Origin: Tubulanus polymorphus
Lineage: Eukaryota; Nemertea; Palaeonemertea; Tubulaniformes; Tubulanidae
Direction of reading: 5' to 3'
Assembly: GCF_964204645.1 (NCBI RefSeq)
Contig: NC_134028.1
Span: 7,791,001-7,855,000, forward strand
Length of the DNA stretch: 64,000 nt
In this document: piece after piece, positions 24,565 to 36,253 of the stretch
How the letters are laid out: every line of letters starts with the position of its first letter
Position numbering within the stretch: position 1 is the stretch's first letter
The notes under the pieces: model-generated
Told to the model about the DNA's origin: nothing
The model's input: the letters and a program-made list of their open reading frames with translations, nothing else
Database searches by the model: none
Position numbers and translations under genes: made by a program

Positions 24565-27500
24565 ATGGCTGAAGAGGAAATTAATGAGCAATTACTCGTT
24601 GAAAACTTGATTCCGATATTTCCTCACTTGACGCGAGATGTGATCGAATTGAGCGTGCACGATCCGTCGAATAGGCGAGAACCTCTGCAGCAACAAGTCA
24701 TTTTACAGTCGTGCATCGACGATTTATTAGAAATGAGAACTTATACTTATAAAACGTTGTTAGACAATGAAGGTAGGATATAATTGTAGTCGGCCTAGTA
24801 CATACAGCTCATCTGCGGGTTCTCACTGAAATCTTTAGTTTAATCAGTTCAAGTATCTAGTATAGCTAGCCATTGTTACCGAAACTAGGAGTAAGCTATA
24901 AGATCAGGTCAGACAAGGTCTGTTAAAAAAGGTATCAATCAATATGTGTCTTTGAACGCTATAAAGACATTCTTGTTGTGTGAGCTCTTGACAATGAATT
25001 TTTTGGGAAGGGTAGAAAGTCAAATGTCTGGTGTTTGCGGTCTGTTGATTTCATCAAAAGATTTCTATTGCCTTCAACGTTTCGCGCCTACTAGAAATTT
25101 TAAGTTTTATAAAGTTGCTCGCCTATTTTGAATAAGTGCTTGGCAGTCAAGACCGAAGTACTTTGAATGATATTTTAACTCATATTTTCAGAGCGTTTGT
25201 TTGCCGAACCAGAAAACATAAGTGGAGATATCCTTAACCAGGAGGGTGATATTGCTTTGTAAGTTATAAGGCCGTTTAAGCTAAGTTGATATATCCAAGA
25301 ATTGCTCGATTTCAAATTCTATTATGGCTTATTGGACAACATGTTTCAATTTGATATGAGCTCTGTTTGCTTTTATAGAGCAAGTGCTTTAGTTCAGAGT
25401 AATAAAGACGGACTTGCTGACACTGAGTCACCCCAGGTACCAACACTATCAACATCTCAGCATTTAACTGCCATTTCAAGACGTGATGAAAGTATTCTTG
25501 CAGAAAATGCTGAACAGCCTAAAAGGTAAAGATTATAATAAATAAGTTGCACTGCAGTGGGTATCCATGTACAAAGCGCTCGGTAGTAAGCTCTAGTAGC
25601 AAGTCAATTTCTTCATTCGGTCTAATATTCTTTTGAAGAAATCAACTATATTGACATAATGAAACTGCTATCTGGTGAAAAAGCATCCTCTCTTGCCAGG
25701 GTTTGATTGCCTCCAATCAGCAGCGACATATCTAGCCAATCAGATGCATGGTATTGATATAGCAAATCTGCCAGTGAAAACTACATATCTGATCAGCTGG
25801 TGGTTGTTGAGCGGCAACCTGTCCACAAGAAATATTGGGCGGTGTAATAGAGCAATGAAAGGGTTACAGCCAGGGTTTGTTTTGGTGTGAGCTTCGGTGG
25901 GAGGCAATCAAACCTTGGCAAGCGAGTATTGTGGAAAAGCTGTATTGACGTGATGCCTAATATTTGCGGTGAGTCTAGTAACAGTTTTATCATTTGTTCC
26001 GTATAGCCCATCACTAGACAAGAGGAATGGAAGTATTTTATCTGAATGGGTAGAAAATCTACTGCTTGGAAACGATGAATCTCCTTCGAATTCTCCGAAA
26101 TTGAAGCCGTCGTGCAATGACGCCGAAGCTGTAATCGTGATCGACGAATTTGTGGACGTGGAAACGGTGAACAACGATTCGGTAATTGTTCTAAGCGATC
26201 GGGAGAAATCCGATCCGGAGGATCGAGAGATTGTTGAAATGCCGATGCAGGTAGATCGGATGTTGAGACGCGCCGATTTTTACAGAAAGCGCAGCGTCGT
26301 TATCCAGAAAGTGAATCGTTTGGTAGCGGAGAACAATGACAAAATCGCAAACCTCACCGAAATTAAGGTCGCTTTGCAGGAGGCGAAGTTTCTGCCTGAG
26401 GAATACGAACGCTGTATGGAGTTATTGACGAAACTGGATAACGGCATCGATATTCTCGTCAGAAAAAATGCGGTACCTTGTCGTTCGCCAGTTCGCTCCG
26501 CAGTTGCCGGCGGATCGCCCGTCGCGGTAGCCGAACGGCGTTCGGACGTTAAATTCGAACGGCGACTGCGATTTTATAAGGACGAAGAGCACCGCCTGAA
26601 AAATCAGTCGACACCTTTATCTCGATCGGAACTCTCGGAAAGACGTCGGCAGCGGTCGAAATCGTATGACGCTAAGAATAATAATAATAATGACAACGAT
26701 TTAGATCATCACAGAGCCGGGTATTCAGGTACGAAGGCAAAAGCGCCGGCGAGTGTAGGCAGAAATCCTGATCGCGAAGATGAAAATCAACACGAATCAA
26801 ACAACAGAACACGAAATAACGATTATTTAGACTTTGATCAGTCGCTTCCGTTAGATCTGAATGAAATTGGATCCGGACGTCGGAAAATCATCGAAGCAGA
26901 GCCGATAGTGTGGTCTCGAGCGACGCAAATAAATCCCACATTGCCTGCAATAAACACGCCTATATTACTAGAAAGCGAGCCAAAAAAAATGCATCTGGAT
27001 GAAGTGCCGTCAAACATTCCTGCTAGTCATTCACCACGTCACTACCCACCTCCAGTCAGAGCTCGGACTCCAGCTCCAGTGAAAGCTCCGCCTCCAGCTT
27101 CAGTCAATGCGCGGCCACCATCTAAAGTCAAAGCTCGGCCTCCAGCTCCAGTCAAAGCTCAGCCTCCAGCTCCAGTCAAAGCTCAGCCTCCAGCTCCAGT
27201 CAAAGCTCCGCCTCCGGCTCCAGTCAAAGCTCCGCCTCCAGCTAAAGTCAAAGCTCAGCCTCCAGCTCCAGTCAAAGCTCGGCCTCCAGCTAAAGTCAAA
27301 GCGCTGCCTCCAGCTCCAGTCAATGCGCGGCCACCAGCTGCTAAAGTCAAAGCTCCAGTCAATGCTCGGCCTCCAGCTCCAGTTAATGCTCCGCCTCCAG
27401 CTATAGTCAAAGCTCCGCCTCAAGCTGTAGTTAATGCTCGGCCTCCAGCCGCAGTTTATGCTCAGCTTCCAGCCGCAGTTTATGCTCAGCCTCCAGCCGC

Positions 27501-30461
27501 AGTTTATGCTCAGCCTCCAGCTGCAGTCAATGCTCAGCCTCCAGCTGCAGTTTATGCTCAGCCTCCAGCCGCAGTTTATGCTCAGCCTCCAGCTGCAGTA
27601 AATGCTCAGCCTCCAGCCGCAGTTTATGCTCAGCCTCCAGCCGCAGTTTATGCTCAGCCTCCAGCCGCAGTTTATGCTCAGCCTCCAGCTGCAGTCAATG
27701 CTCAGCCTCCAGCCGCAGTTTGTGCTCAGCCTCCAGCTCTTGTCAACATTCAGACTACAGAACGTAAGTTATTATTTGCCAACACTAACTAGTGTTAATT
27801 TCAGTTTCTTCGAGACGCATATTTTCTCTTTTGCAGCTAATGAACACCTCAGAAAAATGACTGCGGAAGTTGTGAGTAAAATGTTGAATAAAATTGGCTT
27901 GAATCTTTAACAACAAAGTTCACATAATCTTCATTCTGATTCCCACATATAATTGGCTACATTTTGTCATGATTTCCATTCATTATTCGTTTAATGATTG
28001 GTTCTCGGGCTTCCATGAGACCCTTATTCTCATACTGTCTGTCTGTATGTATGTCTTTCAGATACTTATCTTCGTTAATAGTGGGTCTTGGTACTTAGGT
28101 ACAATGTTAGTACGGGGGTCTAGTTGTGCAGTGCAAAGAATAGGCCAGTGCACCACCTAGCTACAGAACTAGCCACTAAAAACTCTGTTTTTCAGAGTCT
28201 TAACCTTGTAGCGTAACTGAGATACGGTGTTGAAATTTAAAAAATTGTCTAAAATTGATAAAATTTAGTTATTGGCCCTGGATACAGCATATCCAAACTG
28301 CAATGGGAACTAACTCATGGGAATTTTGGAGTTGCGTAATGCATACGTCAGTGACGACAGATTTGAGCCTGAGCCTGAGAACTGTTGTCGCCTATAGCTC
28401 GTTTCAAATGAAACAAACATGTTTTGTTTTCAGCACGAATTTTTCCCCGATGCACAAGAGGACTACATCAAAGAACAGCTCAATGTTTTCGGCTCGACGC
28501 AGGCTGTCTGTAATCATCTGTTGGAGAATAAAAACTATCCGAAAATCGAAAAAAGAAAGCCGAAGAAGAAACCGGAACCAGAGGTCTGTGAATTGAACCT
28601 GTAGCAAATCTCTCGATTAAATAACTATCGAAAGGTGCAGTGCGGCAGAATGAAAACCTCTGGATCTCTAGATGGTTCCTGAAATGATCCTTTTTGATAC
28701 TCAACGTTCTAGCTCGGAACGATAGCCAGGATTTTATTTGATGATTATCATAGAACAAAATACAGTAGAACCCGCTTAATTCGCATCATTTGGGACCGAT
28801 GATATTCAACCAGTTTACAGGAAATCCGGATTAACGCATTCACTCCGGAATACCCAAATTCAAGATCGCACGCAGCAGACGGAATTTCCGCCATTTTGGT
28901 TAACAGGGGATTCCCCCTCTGGTACTTCCCATGATCAATAGTGTCTATGATGTGTTGCGTAGGGAGTTCCATGGAATTCCCTCACATAATTTATGATACC
29001 AATGTTTACTTTCATTCTGATTGGTTAAAATCACGTGTAGTTTGAATGTAGGCAGTGTTTACATTTGTGATGTCATAAAAACCGCTCTCAGTTGCTTTCC
29101 GTATGCAACGGTAAATACTGGCGAGCCGCTGACAGCGGCTTAACGTAGTCATTGAGTTAAAAGTCATTTCTTTGTATTCATTAATGAACAAATACACTGC
29201 AAATATCGTCTGGATTAGACCAAAATCCGGATTAAGCCGATGCAGATTAAGTGGGTTTGACTGTATATAAAGATATATAACTGATTATACATTTAAACAT
29301 GACAATCATCAGAACCTCGGGTCGGAAATCATATTATGATTGTTGAGCCAATGCCTTGGAATTGATGAATCTCAGATATAAATATAAAAGATTTGAGTAT
29401 GGCAAATCATGCAATTTGTACAGTGAGAAGCATACAGAATTTTGGCTTAATCATAATAATGGTGTTGATTTGTGAGTGATTGTGTGATTGAGATGCTTTG
29501 AGTAGATTAAGAGAAGTCCCTACATAGGGACACCTTCATAGTTTCTTAGCTGTGATTTACCGAAGCTAACATAGAGGCCCATCCGAGCTCGACAGCTAGC
29601 TATTTCCATTCTTTTGATGATTCTAGGGCAATCTCTTTAACTGGCCGTAACTGCCGGATTTGGACCGGGTCTCTGGCTTTTGTAGTTTTTAATTTAAACC
29701 AGATCTGATATTTTTTTTCTGAGTTCGAGTTCATTATAATGGCATTTGCACTAATTGTTTACTCACTACGCAAAGCATATCATAACTTGTACCTAACTAC
29801 TAATTGCAGAAGCCTGCCGTCGATCCTAAAATAGATTTTTATTCATCGTCGCGTTCAATTACATCCGCTTATCAAACGCAAAGTCTCTTGTTGCTTAGAA
29901 ATGAGTTTAGGAAGGTATGTATGTTGTACTCGCTATATGAATTATAGATGACTTCGCTCATTTCGAATCAAAGTAGACCATTGACATTTTATCCAATGAA
30001 ATCCCAATTGTATGGTAAATACTTGTTTCTCAACTGAATACCTATAATTGTCGCGTGAAAATGAGCGAAGTTTTCTGTATTCTTAGCCCACTTGGGATCC
30101 AGCGGCCTATTGTCTTCATTTTTCGTCCGTTTGTCTGTCCATCCGTAGATGGAATCCAGTTATTTTGGAAAGTTTTGAAGATGCTTCAATGGACTGTTTT
30201 GATATTTGGTTTTTGCAAGTATCTACCCTAGACACATCTCTAGCCCACAAATTGACTCAATTAGATTTGAGATGGCCGACTGGCAACTGTTGTTTTGTTC
30301 GCCGACATAGCACTTTTTGCACATTCTTGAAGTTTCAGAGGGAAATTTTAAAGATGCATCAAACACTTATGTAGCTAATAAAAATGTTCTACAATTGTGA
30401 ATTTCAAGGTGTCAATATGTTCACCAGGGGGGCGTTGATTAGTGTAATAAACATGGTATTT

Positions 30462-30542
<81 letters not shown>

Positions 30543-33509
30543 TACCTAAACATACCTTGTTACCACAATCAATTGTAAAATCTTAACTTATTATATGTTC
30601 TACCATTGTAGTGAGTTTTAAGGTCATTGGTTTGTGCATATGTTCACCAAATAGCGTTGGATATTGAAATATCTGATTTTCAATCATTTCGCCAAGTGGG
30701 CATGGATGGTGTCCCTGGACTCCGTTTTGTTTCGACTTCAGAATTTTACTGCATGATTTCTCATCATATACCCCCTAATCAACTCATATTTTTGCATTAT
30801 CTCGTTATCTGTTTAGAAAAGAGATAAAAATTTCAATTGATTTTATAACAATTGCATGGTTCCCACTGAACAGGGAAATTGGGAAAAACTTGGGAATTTT
30901 TAAATAATAATTCCCGATTTGGGGATTTGAAAAATTTTCCTCAAATCAGGGAAATATTTGGGAAATTCATTACATTTCACATATTGCATTTGCCAAGGGC
31001 AACTTACTTCAGCAATTTCCCTTGAAAATCACCTTTATCAACCAGTCACCGCTAAAATGTTGCCTGTAACATGACGATATGTGTTCATTTCCATTTGGGA
31101 AAATTGAAAAATCAAACATGAAATACTTGGGAAAAACTTGTAATTTTGAATTTATATAACTGTGGGAACCATGCAATTGGCAAATCGTGGATTGAAGCTT
31201 GTTTCTCAATTTTATTTTTCATTTCATTTTCCATACATAGATTAAGCTGGATACACTGCGGTCGGCTCATGCTTCATTTAACTATTGCTACGCTCCGACC
31301 AGACGTGGAATAATTGACGCATTTCAGAAATCGGGCCTAACTTGGAATCCAGGTAAATATGTCGACTATAGCAACTTGCGGCCCACTAGGGTTTCGCCCC
31401 GATTCTGATTTAGAAAGTCTGTCATAATACAACCGTTGCAACAAAAAGAAATAGATTCGTAGAGGAGCTGTGTTTACCTGGTGTAGAATAAACTTGATCC
31501 TTAATGAATGTTTCTGAGAGTAACTTACTATTCGTTCTTGGTGGCACAAATTGTAACCGCAGGATGTACACAGCTGATGTTTTGTCTTTAGGAGGGAAAT
31601 CGGGTTGGAATTGATATGGCAAGTTCCGTCCAGCTGCTCCAAGCCGTTTTGGAACTTTACTGGGAGAAAATGTGCAAAATTTCAATGAATTTTTTCCCAT
31701 TCTACTAATCCATACTTGACATTGTTTCTTGATGATGACATCACAGGGAAAGCCCCTTAGAAAGGCTTCACCAGTGATGTCCTTATCGAGAATGTAGTAT
31801 AAATTGTTCAGCCATGTACTAGCGAGTCATGGGAAAACCCATTATCAAGTAGAACATGCTTACGACGTAGTGCACCATGACTTCATCTTTATCAGCGGTT
31901 TATTCAGTATTGCAAATCCAAGAACAAATTGATTTTTGTGCTCAAAATTAAAATGTACTCGGTTGATCCTCCTGGACCCATGGTCCTCTATTTAAGATGT
32001 AAAATATCAGGTAGATGGGACTTCAACTTCACAATCTAGGAATACAAATGGGTTTTTTAAAGCCTTCCTTAGAACACTCCTCATGGATTTTTGAACCTAT
32101 CCGGTACATGTTCAGTATGGCTTTCTTTCAGGGAGCACATTTACTACTTTTCGTCGCAATATAGAAGTAGCCGTTCCATCGGGAAAGTCTGTGATTCTTA
32201 CGGAGATCTGTTCTCAACGACCGATACTTCATCTCGGTAGCAAACTCGACCCCGTTCTACAAGCAGAAGTGAACTTTCTCAAACAAGAAGATGCCAAAAA
32301 CACACAGGTAAATTGTAATATTGATGATTTTTAATCTGAATTATTCAGAAGAGTGAGCTAATGCCTCATTTTTCTGTTCATTTTATATTAAGGTATGATT
32401 AAAATTTAGTGTATGTAGGGTGATATATGCTACGTTGCAGTGCTTTAAGTATATCATACCTACTGTTTCTTAAAACAACAAAAATGTATCTAATTATTCA
32501 CCTAGGCTCTTTAATCTTATTTCATGCTTATCGATTGATACTAGCTAGGATAAATAAATATGGTGGCAAGATAAATAGATTGTGTAGATAGTGCTATACA
32601 GTAGATATAGATTGTATGTAGGATAGAAGTTATGGTTACCCGGTGTACAAGAGCTGTATCAAATATATGCAATAGAATTTGAATCTGGTGAATTTAATCG
32701 GCCTCGAACCAAACGCATGATTCTGATGAAATGGTTATTTCGCACTGTAGGCAGCTGATCAGCGGTTGGCTGAAACGGTCAACGAGCAGCAATATCAAGA
32801 CGAGTCTCAGCTAATAGAATGCGGTTGTTGTTACGTCGATGCCCCATTCGAACGGATGGTTCAGTGCTACGAGGGTCATCTCTTCTGTAAAGATTGTCTG
32901 AAACGTTACGCCGAGGAATCAGTCTACGGCCAAGGCAAGGTAAACGTCTTGGGATGAAGATTTATTCAATGAAAACAAGTGGTATGTTTATTTTTGATGT
33001 AAGTCATTTCTCAAACCTGAAAAAAAATTATTTTTTTATCATATAGGCGAAGCTATTGTGTATGACAGACGGCTGTGATGCTACTTTCCCAACTAGTGAG
33101 TCGTTCATATAAAAACTCATTCAAAACAGGCTTTGGAGCTTTAGTTAATTCGTGCTTCAATTGCGTGATGTTTTTTCTAGGTCAGATTAACGCCGCTCTA
33201 CCGGAGAGCGTTCGAGCTCGTTACGAGGATCGAGTCCGAGATGAAGCAATCAATTTAGCGAAAATCGATGATCTAGTCAGGTTAGAATGCGGATTACTCT
33301 TTTATTGAAACTTAAGAACATTTTGGTTGTTTCACACTTTTTCAGTGACATTGATTAGTTCAGGGAATGCAGTGTTAATGAAAGAGTGGTCAGTTGATAT
33401 TTTCTCGTATTTTTCAGTTGTCCACACTGCGATTTCAAAGCTGTTTTGGATCCTCAAGATAAAGTATTCCGTTGTCTCAATGAAGAATGTCTACAGGTAG
33501 CTATTTCAG

Positions 33510-33601
<92 letters not shown>

Positions 33602-35339
33602 TTGAGATCTATGCATATTTTTTAACCAGAGTCAAACCTACAAAATTGTAGCTCATGACATATGATTATGATGATTTTTAACATTACTGGTTTTTGTATA
33701 CATGGTATTTTCATATGTATTGGTGCCCAGGCATATTTTGTAAAAGCTATCAATTACAGAATTGTTGCTCATGACTAGCTCTATGTCAAAAATTGCTGAG
33801 TATCATGGTCATTGGTTTCTGTGTATGTTCGCCAGGGGGTGTCGAATAGCGGAATAACATAGTAAGTATATAATAACCCCTAGTTCATATCTTTATTTAG
33901 GAAACGTGCCGTTATTGTAAGGAAAACTGGGCCGATCATTTCGGTCTGAGGTGCGAAGAAATAGAAAAGAAAGATGAGGTTTCATTACGAACGAGCTAGT
34001 AAGTATAAAATCGTTAAACAGCTGCAGACACGTTAAGACGTGTGGAAATTTAGTTGCAAACATTTTTATCATCAAATCTCCAACGCGAAAAAGTGTGATC
34101 AGTTTATTTCACTCGTCTCCTCAATCTAAGAGTGATGCGTTCTTTTCGAATCTAGAAGGGTTTCTCGAAAAGCTCGAAGGAAAAATGTATTCATGTATTT
34201 TTGGTAAAAGTTATCATAATGATTGATTTTTACAGCGAGGAGAAGATGACGATGGCTTTATTGCGTACGTGCCATGCCTGTCAGGCCAGCTTCACTAAGA
34301 TCGAAGGCTGCAATAAAATGACTTGTCGCTGCGGGGCGAAAATGTGTTATATCTGTCGAAAACCTGATGTAAGTGAATTTGTCATTTATCGTCATTTTCT
34401 GAATGATAAAAAATTATCGTCTCTTCAATATCTAACGGATATTCTATATTTTCTGTAGATCGATTATAATCATTTTTGTCGTCATGTCCGCGAACCAGGT
34501 CATCCTTGTGATAAATGTACTGCTTGTTCGCTGTGGAGTAATCCCGAGGTAAGAACTTCAACCTCGAATGATGATTACAATTACTGTAATCTAAAAACTT
34601 GTTTAATAATGCGGCGAAATATTCTGTTAGAAATATGAACTGATCATTTAATATTTTAGGAGGATGATAAGAGAGCCGTTAGTGAACTGAAGAAGGAAGC
34701 CATGAAAGTTCGCAAGGAAAAAGGTGTTGTTGAATTAGCTATCCATCATATTTATCTGAACAGAACGACCTCCTTAAGAATGAGCTTGGATATAACAAGC
34801 CAAAATGTTTCATATATTGAAACAACAAATCTAGATTTTCTGCAACCTCCCCAATAGGGATTCGAAAATGATGGCATCGAGGCTCACCACAGTACAAAAC
34901 TTGGCTACACTAGGCCGGGTGTGCAGGTTTGCCTCAAGTTTTTGTGCGGCAAATCAGATTGCCCGTTGTATAACCGCCAAGGCAAATATCACAGAACTAT
35001 AAATGGAAAATCCCAGGCTAAAATAAAACGGGATATCCGATTGGCTAATAATGGCATCATCTGCGCATGTACCTGCGCACTGGGGCTAGTCTGACAAGGT
35101 TTACGTTCCGTGGCCAGTCTTGATGCCATCAGGTTCGAATCCCTGCTGGGGAGGATGGATTTTCTCCTAAGTCTGCTGTAACGAGGTTCCACTGTAGAGT
35201 TCATCTACTCCGTGATGCGTTTCTAATGAATTTGCAGCAGATTCAGTATAAATATTGAAAATATTCATGTTTGTTTCTAGGATATGAAGATGATAAGGAA
35301 ATCGGGGCACCCGAGCGAAAAAAACACAAAAGCAAGTAA
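24565..35339 (+). CDS. RNF216: RNF216/TRIAD3-type RBR E3 ubiquitin ligase (18 coding exons, 1205 aa)
   Basis: Exons: 24565-24772, 25192-25258, 25379-25525, 26007-27763, 27837-27871, 28434-28583, 29810-29914, 31241-31352, 32132-32307, 32751-32939, 33047-33095, 33181-33280, 33418-33496, 33901-33998, 34236-34368, 34459-34548, 34660-34723, 35281-35339; 3618 nt, phases agree. RBR ligases load ubiquitin on a RING2 cysteine before transfer. RING1 starts at Cys943 (ECGCC), an IBR-like cysteine cluster follows, and RING2 has CHAC at 1103-1106 and [13 protein letters not shown] at 1112-1124, so Cys1116 is the expected catalytic residue. The [16 protein letters not shown] region in exon 6 also matches RNF216 family architecture. 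The C-terminus is basic (RKKHKSK). The protein is longer than vertebrate RNF216 (about 870-920 aa), largely because exon 4 encodes about 230 residues of PPAxVxA repeats (about 489-720). A splice acceptor at 24541-24542 just before the ATG implies a 5' UTR intron. AATAAA lies at 36011-36016. Confidence 0.92.
25692..25922. mobile_element. 231-bp MITE-like inverted repeat in RNF216 intron 3
   Basis: Ends at 25692-25714 and 25900-25922 are inverted repeats of 23 bp differing at one position (core GGTTTGATTGCCTCC). The inside has a second palindrome around 25795-25825 (TGTTGAGCGGCAACC). No coding capacity. The intron around it keeps normal splice sites. Confidence 0.6.
27045..27745 (+). repeat. 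Coding 24-bp minisatellite in RNF216 exon 4 (about 29 units)
   Basis: In-frame 24-bp units encode eight residues of the form PPAxVxAx. The 5' part is mostly [10 protein letters not shown] and the 3' part, from about 27440, is mostly [16 protein letters not shown] with near-identical units, so the 3' part expanded more recently. A few units are altered ([13 protein letters not shown]). The array is inside an intact frame and adds about 230 residues of proline-rich, probably disordered linker between the N-terminal and RBR parts. Confidence 0.9.
28761..29265. mobile_element. TA-flanked pogo/Tigger-like MITE in RNF216 intron 6
   Basis: Starts TACAGTAGAACCCGCTTAAT and ends AAGTGGGTTTGACTGTA, an inverted pair flanked by TA, with a second inner motif AATCCGGATTAA near both ends. 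This is the terminal pattern of pogo/Tigger-like mariner relatives (CAGTNNAACCCGCTTAAT). There is no transposase frame. Related short copies occur at 35570, 37735 and 38156. Confidence 0.65.
30085..30660. repeat. Dispersed intronic repeat with a (TA)n core
   Basis: The segment starts with a run of TCCGTTTGTCTGTCCATCCG-type words and later carries the phrases TTCACCAGGGGGGCGTTG and GGTACCTAAACATACCTTGT. The same phrases recur, diverged, in the RNF216 intron at 33615-33880, so this is one dispersed repeat family present twice in the gene. No coding capacity. Confidence 0.45.
30464..30539. repeat. (TA)n microsatellite, about 38 units
   Basis: Uninterrupted AT dinucleotides inside the dispersed intronic repeat. 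Length may be unstable or mis-assembled. Confidence 0.97.
30849..31179. mobile_element. 331-bp MITE in RNF216 intron 7
   Basis: Ends are 18-bp inverted repeats, CAATTGCATGGTTCCCAC at 30849 and its complement ending at 31179. The inside is rich in GGGAAA/TTTGGG words that also pair across the element. No target duplication was seen by eye and there is no coding capacity. Confidence 0.65.
33509..33601. repeat. (GTGC)n microsatellite, about 23 units, near an RNF216 splice donor
   Basis: Perfect GTGC tetranucleotides begin 13 nt after the end of the RNF216 exon at 33418-33496. Alternating purine/pyrimidine sequence of this kind can adopt Z-DNA, which is general knowledge and not tested here. It contains many GT dinucleotides close to the true donor. 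Confidence 0.97.
33615..33880. repeat. Second copy of the dispersed intronic repeat
   Basis: Shares with 30360-30660 the series ATTGTAGCTCATGAC, GGTGCCCAGGCATATTTTGT and TTCGCCAGGGGGTGTCGAAT. It sits directly downstream of the GTGC microsatellite in the same intron. Confidence 0.45.
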
Positions 35340-35569
35340 CAAAATTGTGCATTTATTTGTTGGAAACTGCTGCTTATTTTGAAAATCGATTGACGCGTGA
35401 AAGATGGGCGTTTACTTCTAGTGTGGAATTGAACACTTCGTTCGCATTTATTCGAGTGTTCTTCATCTGAAGTCTAAATCATTAAAAGAGCTTAATGATT
35501 GAATATTCACTGTAATTCATAGGATCTTCATAGAATAACTGTTAATTTCTGTTTATTTACGTCATTTAG

Positions 35570-35713
35570 TACAGTCAAACCTGCTTAATCCGGACCATAT
35601 TTGCAGTCCATATGTTCATTGATATACAAGAAAATGACATAATCCAGATTTCTCATAAACCTGACGAATTTTGTTGGTCCCGAACGATCCGGATTAAGCG
35701 GGTTCTACTGTTT
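35570..35713. mobile_element. Short TA-flanked MITE in the RNF216 3' region
   Basis: Begins TACAGTCAAACCTGCTTAAT and ends AAGCGGGTTCTACTGTTTA, with inner AATCCGGA/TCCGGATT pairs. It belongs to the same terminal-repeat family as the element at 28761 and is only about 145 bp long. It lies between the RNF216 stop and the candidate poly(A) signal at 36011, so it is probably transcribed in the 3' UTR. Confidence 0.65.
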
Positions 35714-36010
35714 AAATAATGGTAACCTTGAAGTTCATAATCTTCCATTTTATGCGAATGTAAAATTGACTGCTGACAGTACAGTATTTTTATTAAAACA
35801 ACTCGAAAGACTTTGCGTAGTTGGAATGATTAGAATGGTAATTTGGCTTTTTGATTTATCAATTACATGTATTGATTATTCAAGAATGAATGCATTTTCT
35901 TGAATCCAAGTGATAATTTGCAATTCATGTTCCTAGGGATTTCAGGAATAATTCTAGAACTTCCAGTTGACATGTAGATATATAACCTGTTAATTGTATA
36001 GAGAATTTAT

Positions 36011-36223
36011 AATAAAGATTTCTAAAACTTGGAAAACTTTGGTCTTCGTAATATTAGTACCGGGTACATGAAGCCAGCTTCTGTAGATTTTAATTTCGTC
36101 GAGTTAAGTTTTCTGCCTTGCTGCTCTGAAATTTCACGCATGGATTTTCTAATTACTTCCTGAATAATGCGACTGATGAAGTCAAAATTATTCATTATCA
36201 GATATTAAGAAAATAAATTTATT
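36011..36223. promoter_or_regulatory. Convergent candidate poly(A) signals of RNF216 (+) and ALG1 (-)
   Basis: AATAAA at 36011-36016 on the plus strand is the first clear signal after the RNF216 stop (about 670 nt). On the minus strand AATAAA at 36223-36218 lies 31 nt beyond the ALG1 stop. The two transcripts would end within about 200 bp of each other without needing to overlap. This is a motif match only. Confidence 0.45.
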
Positions 36224-36253
36224 TGAGTGAAAAGAGACAATGGTAATAGATGA

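Noticed and set aside
27100-27423. Trp/Ser/Arg-rich minus-strand frame opposite RNF216 exon 4
   Set aside because: It is the complement of the PPAxVxA coding minisatellite and has no splice context or independent evidence.
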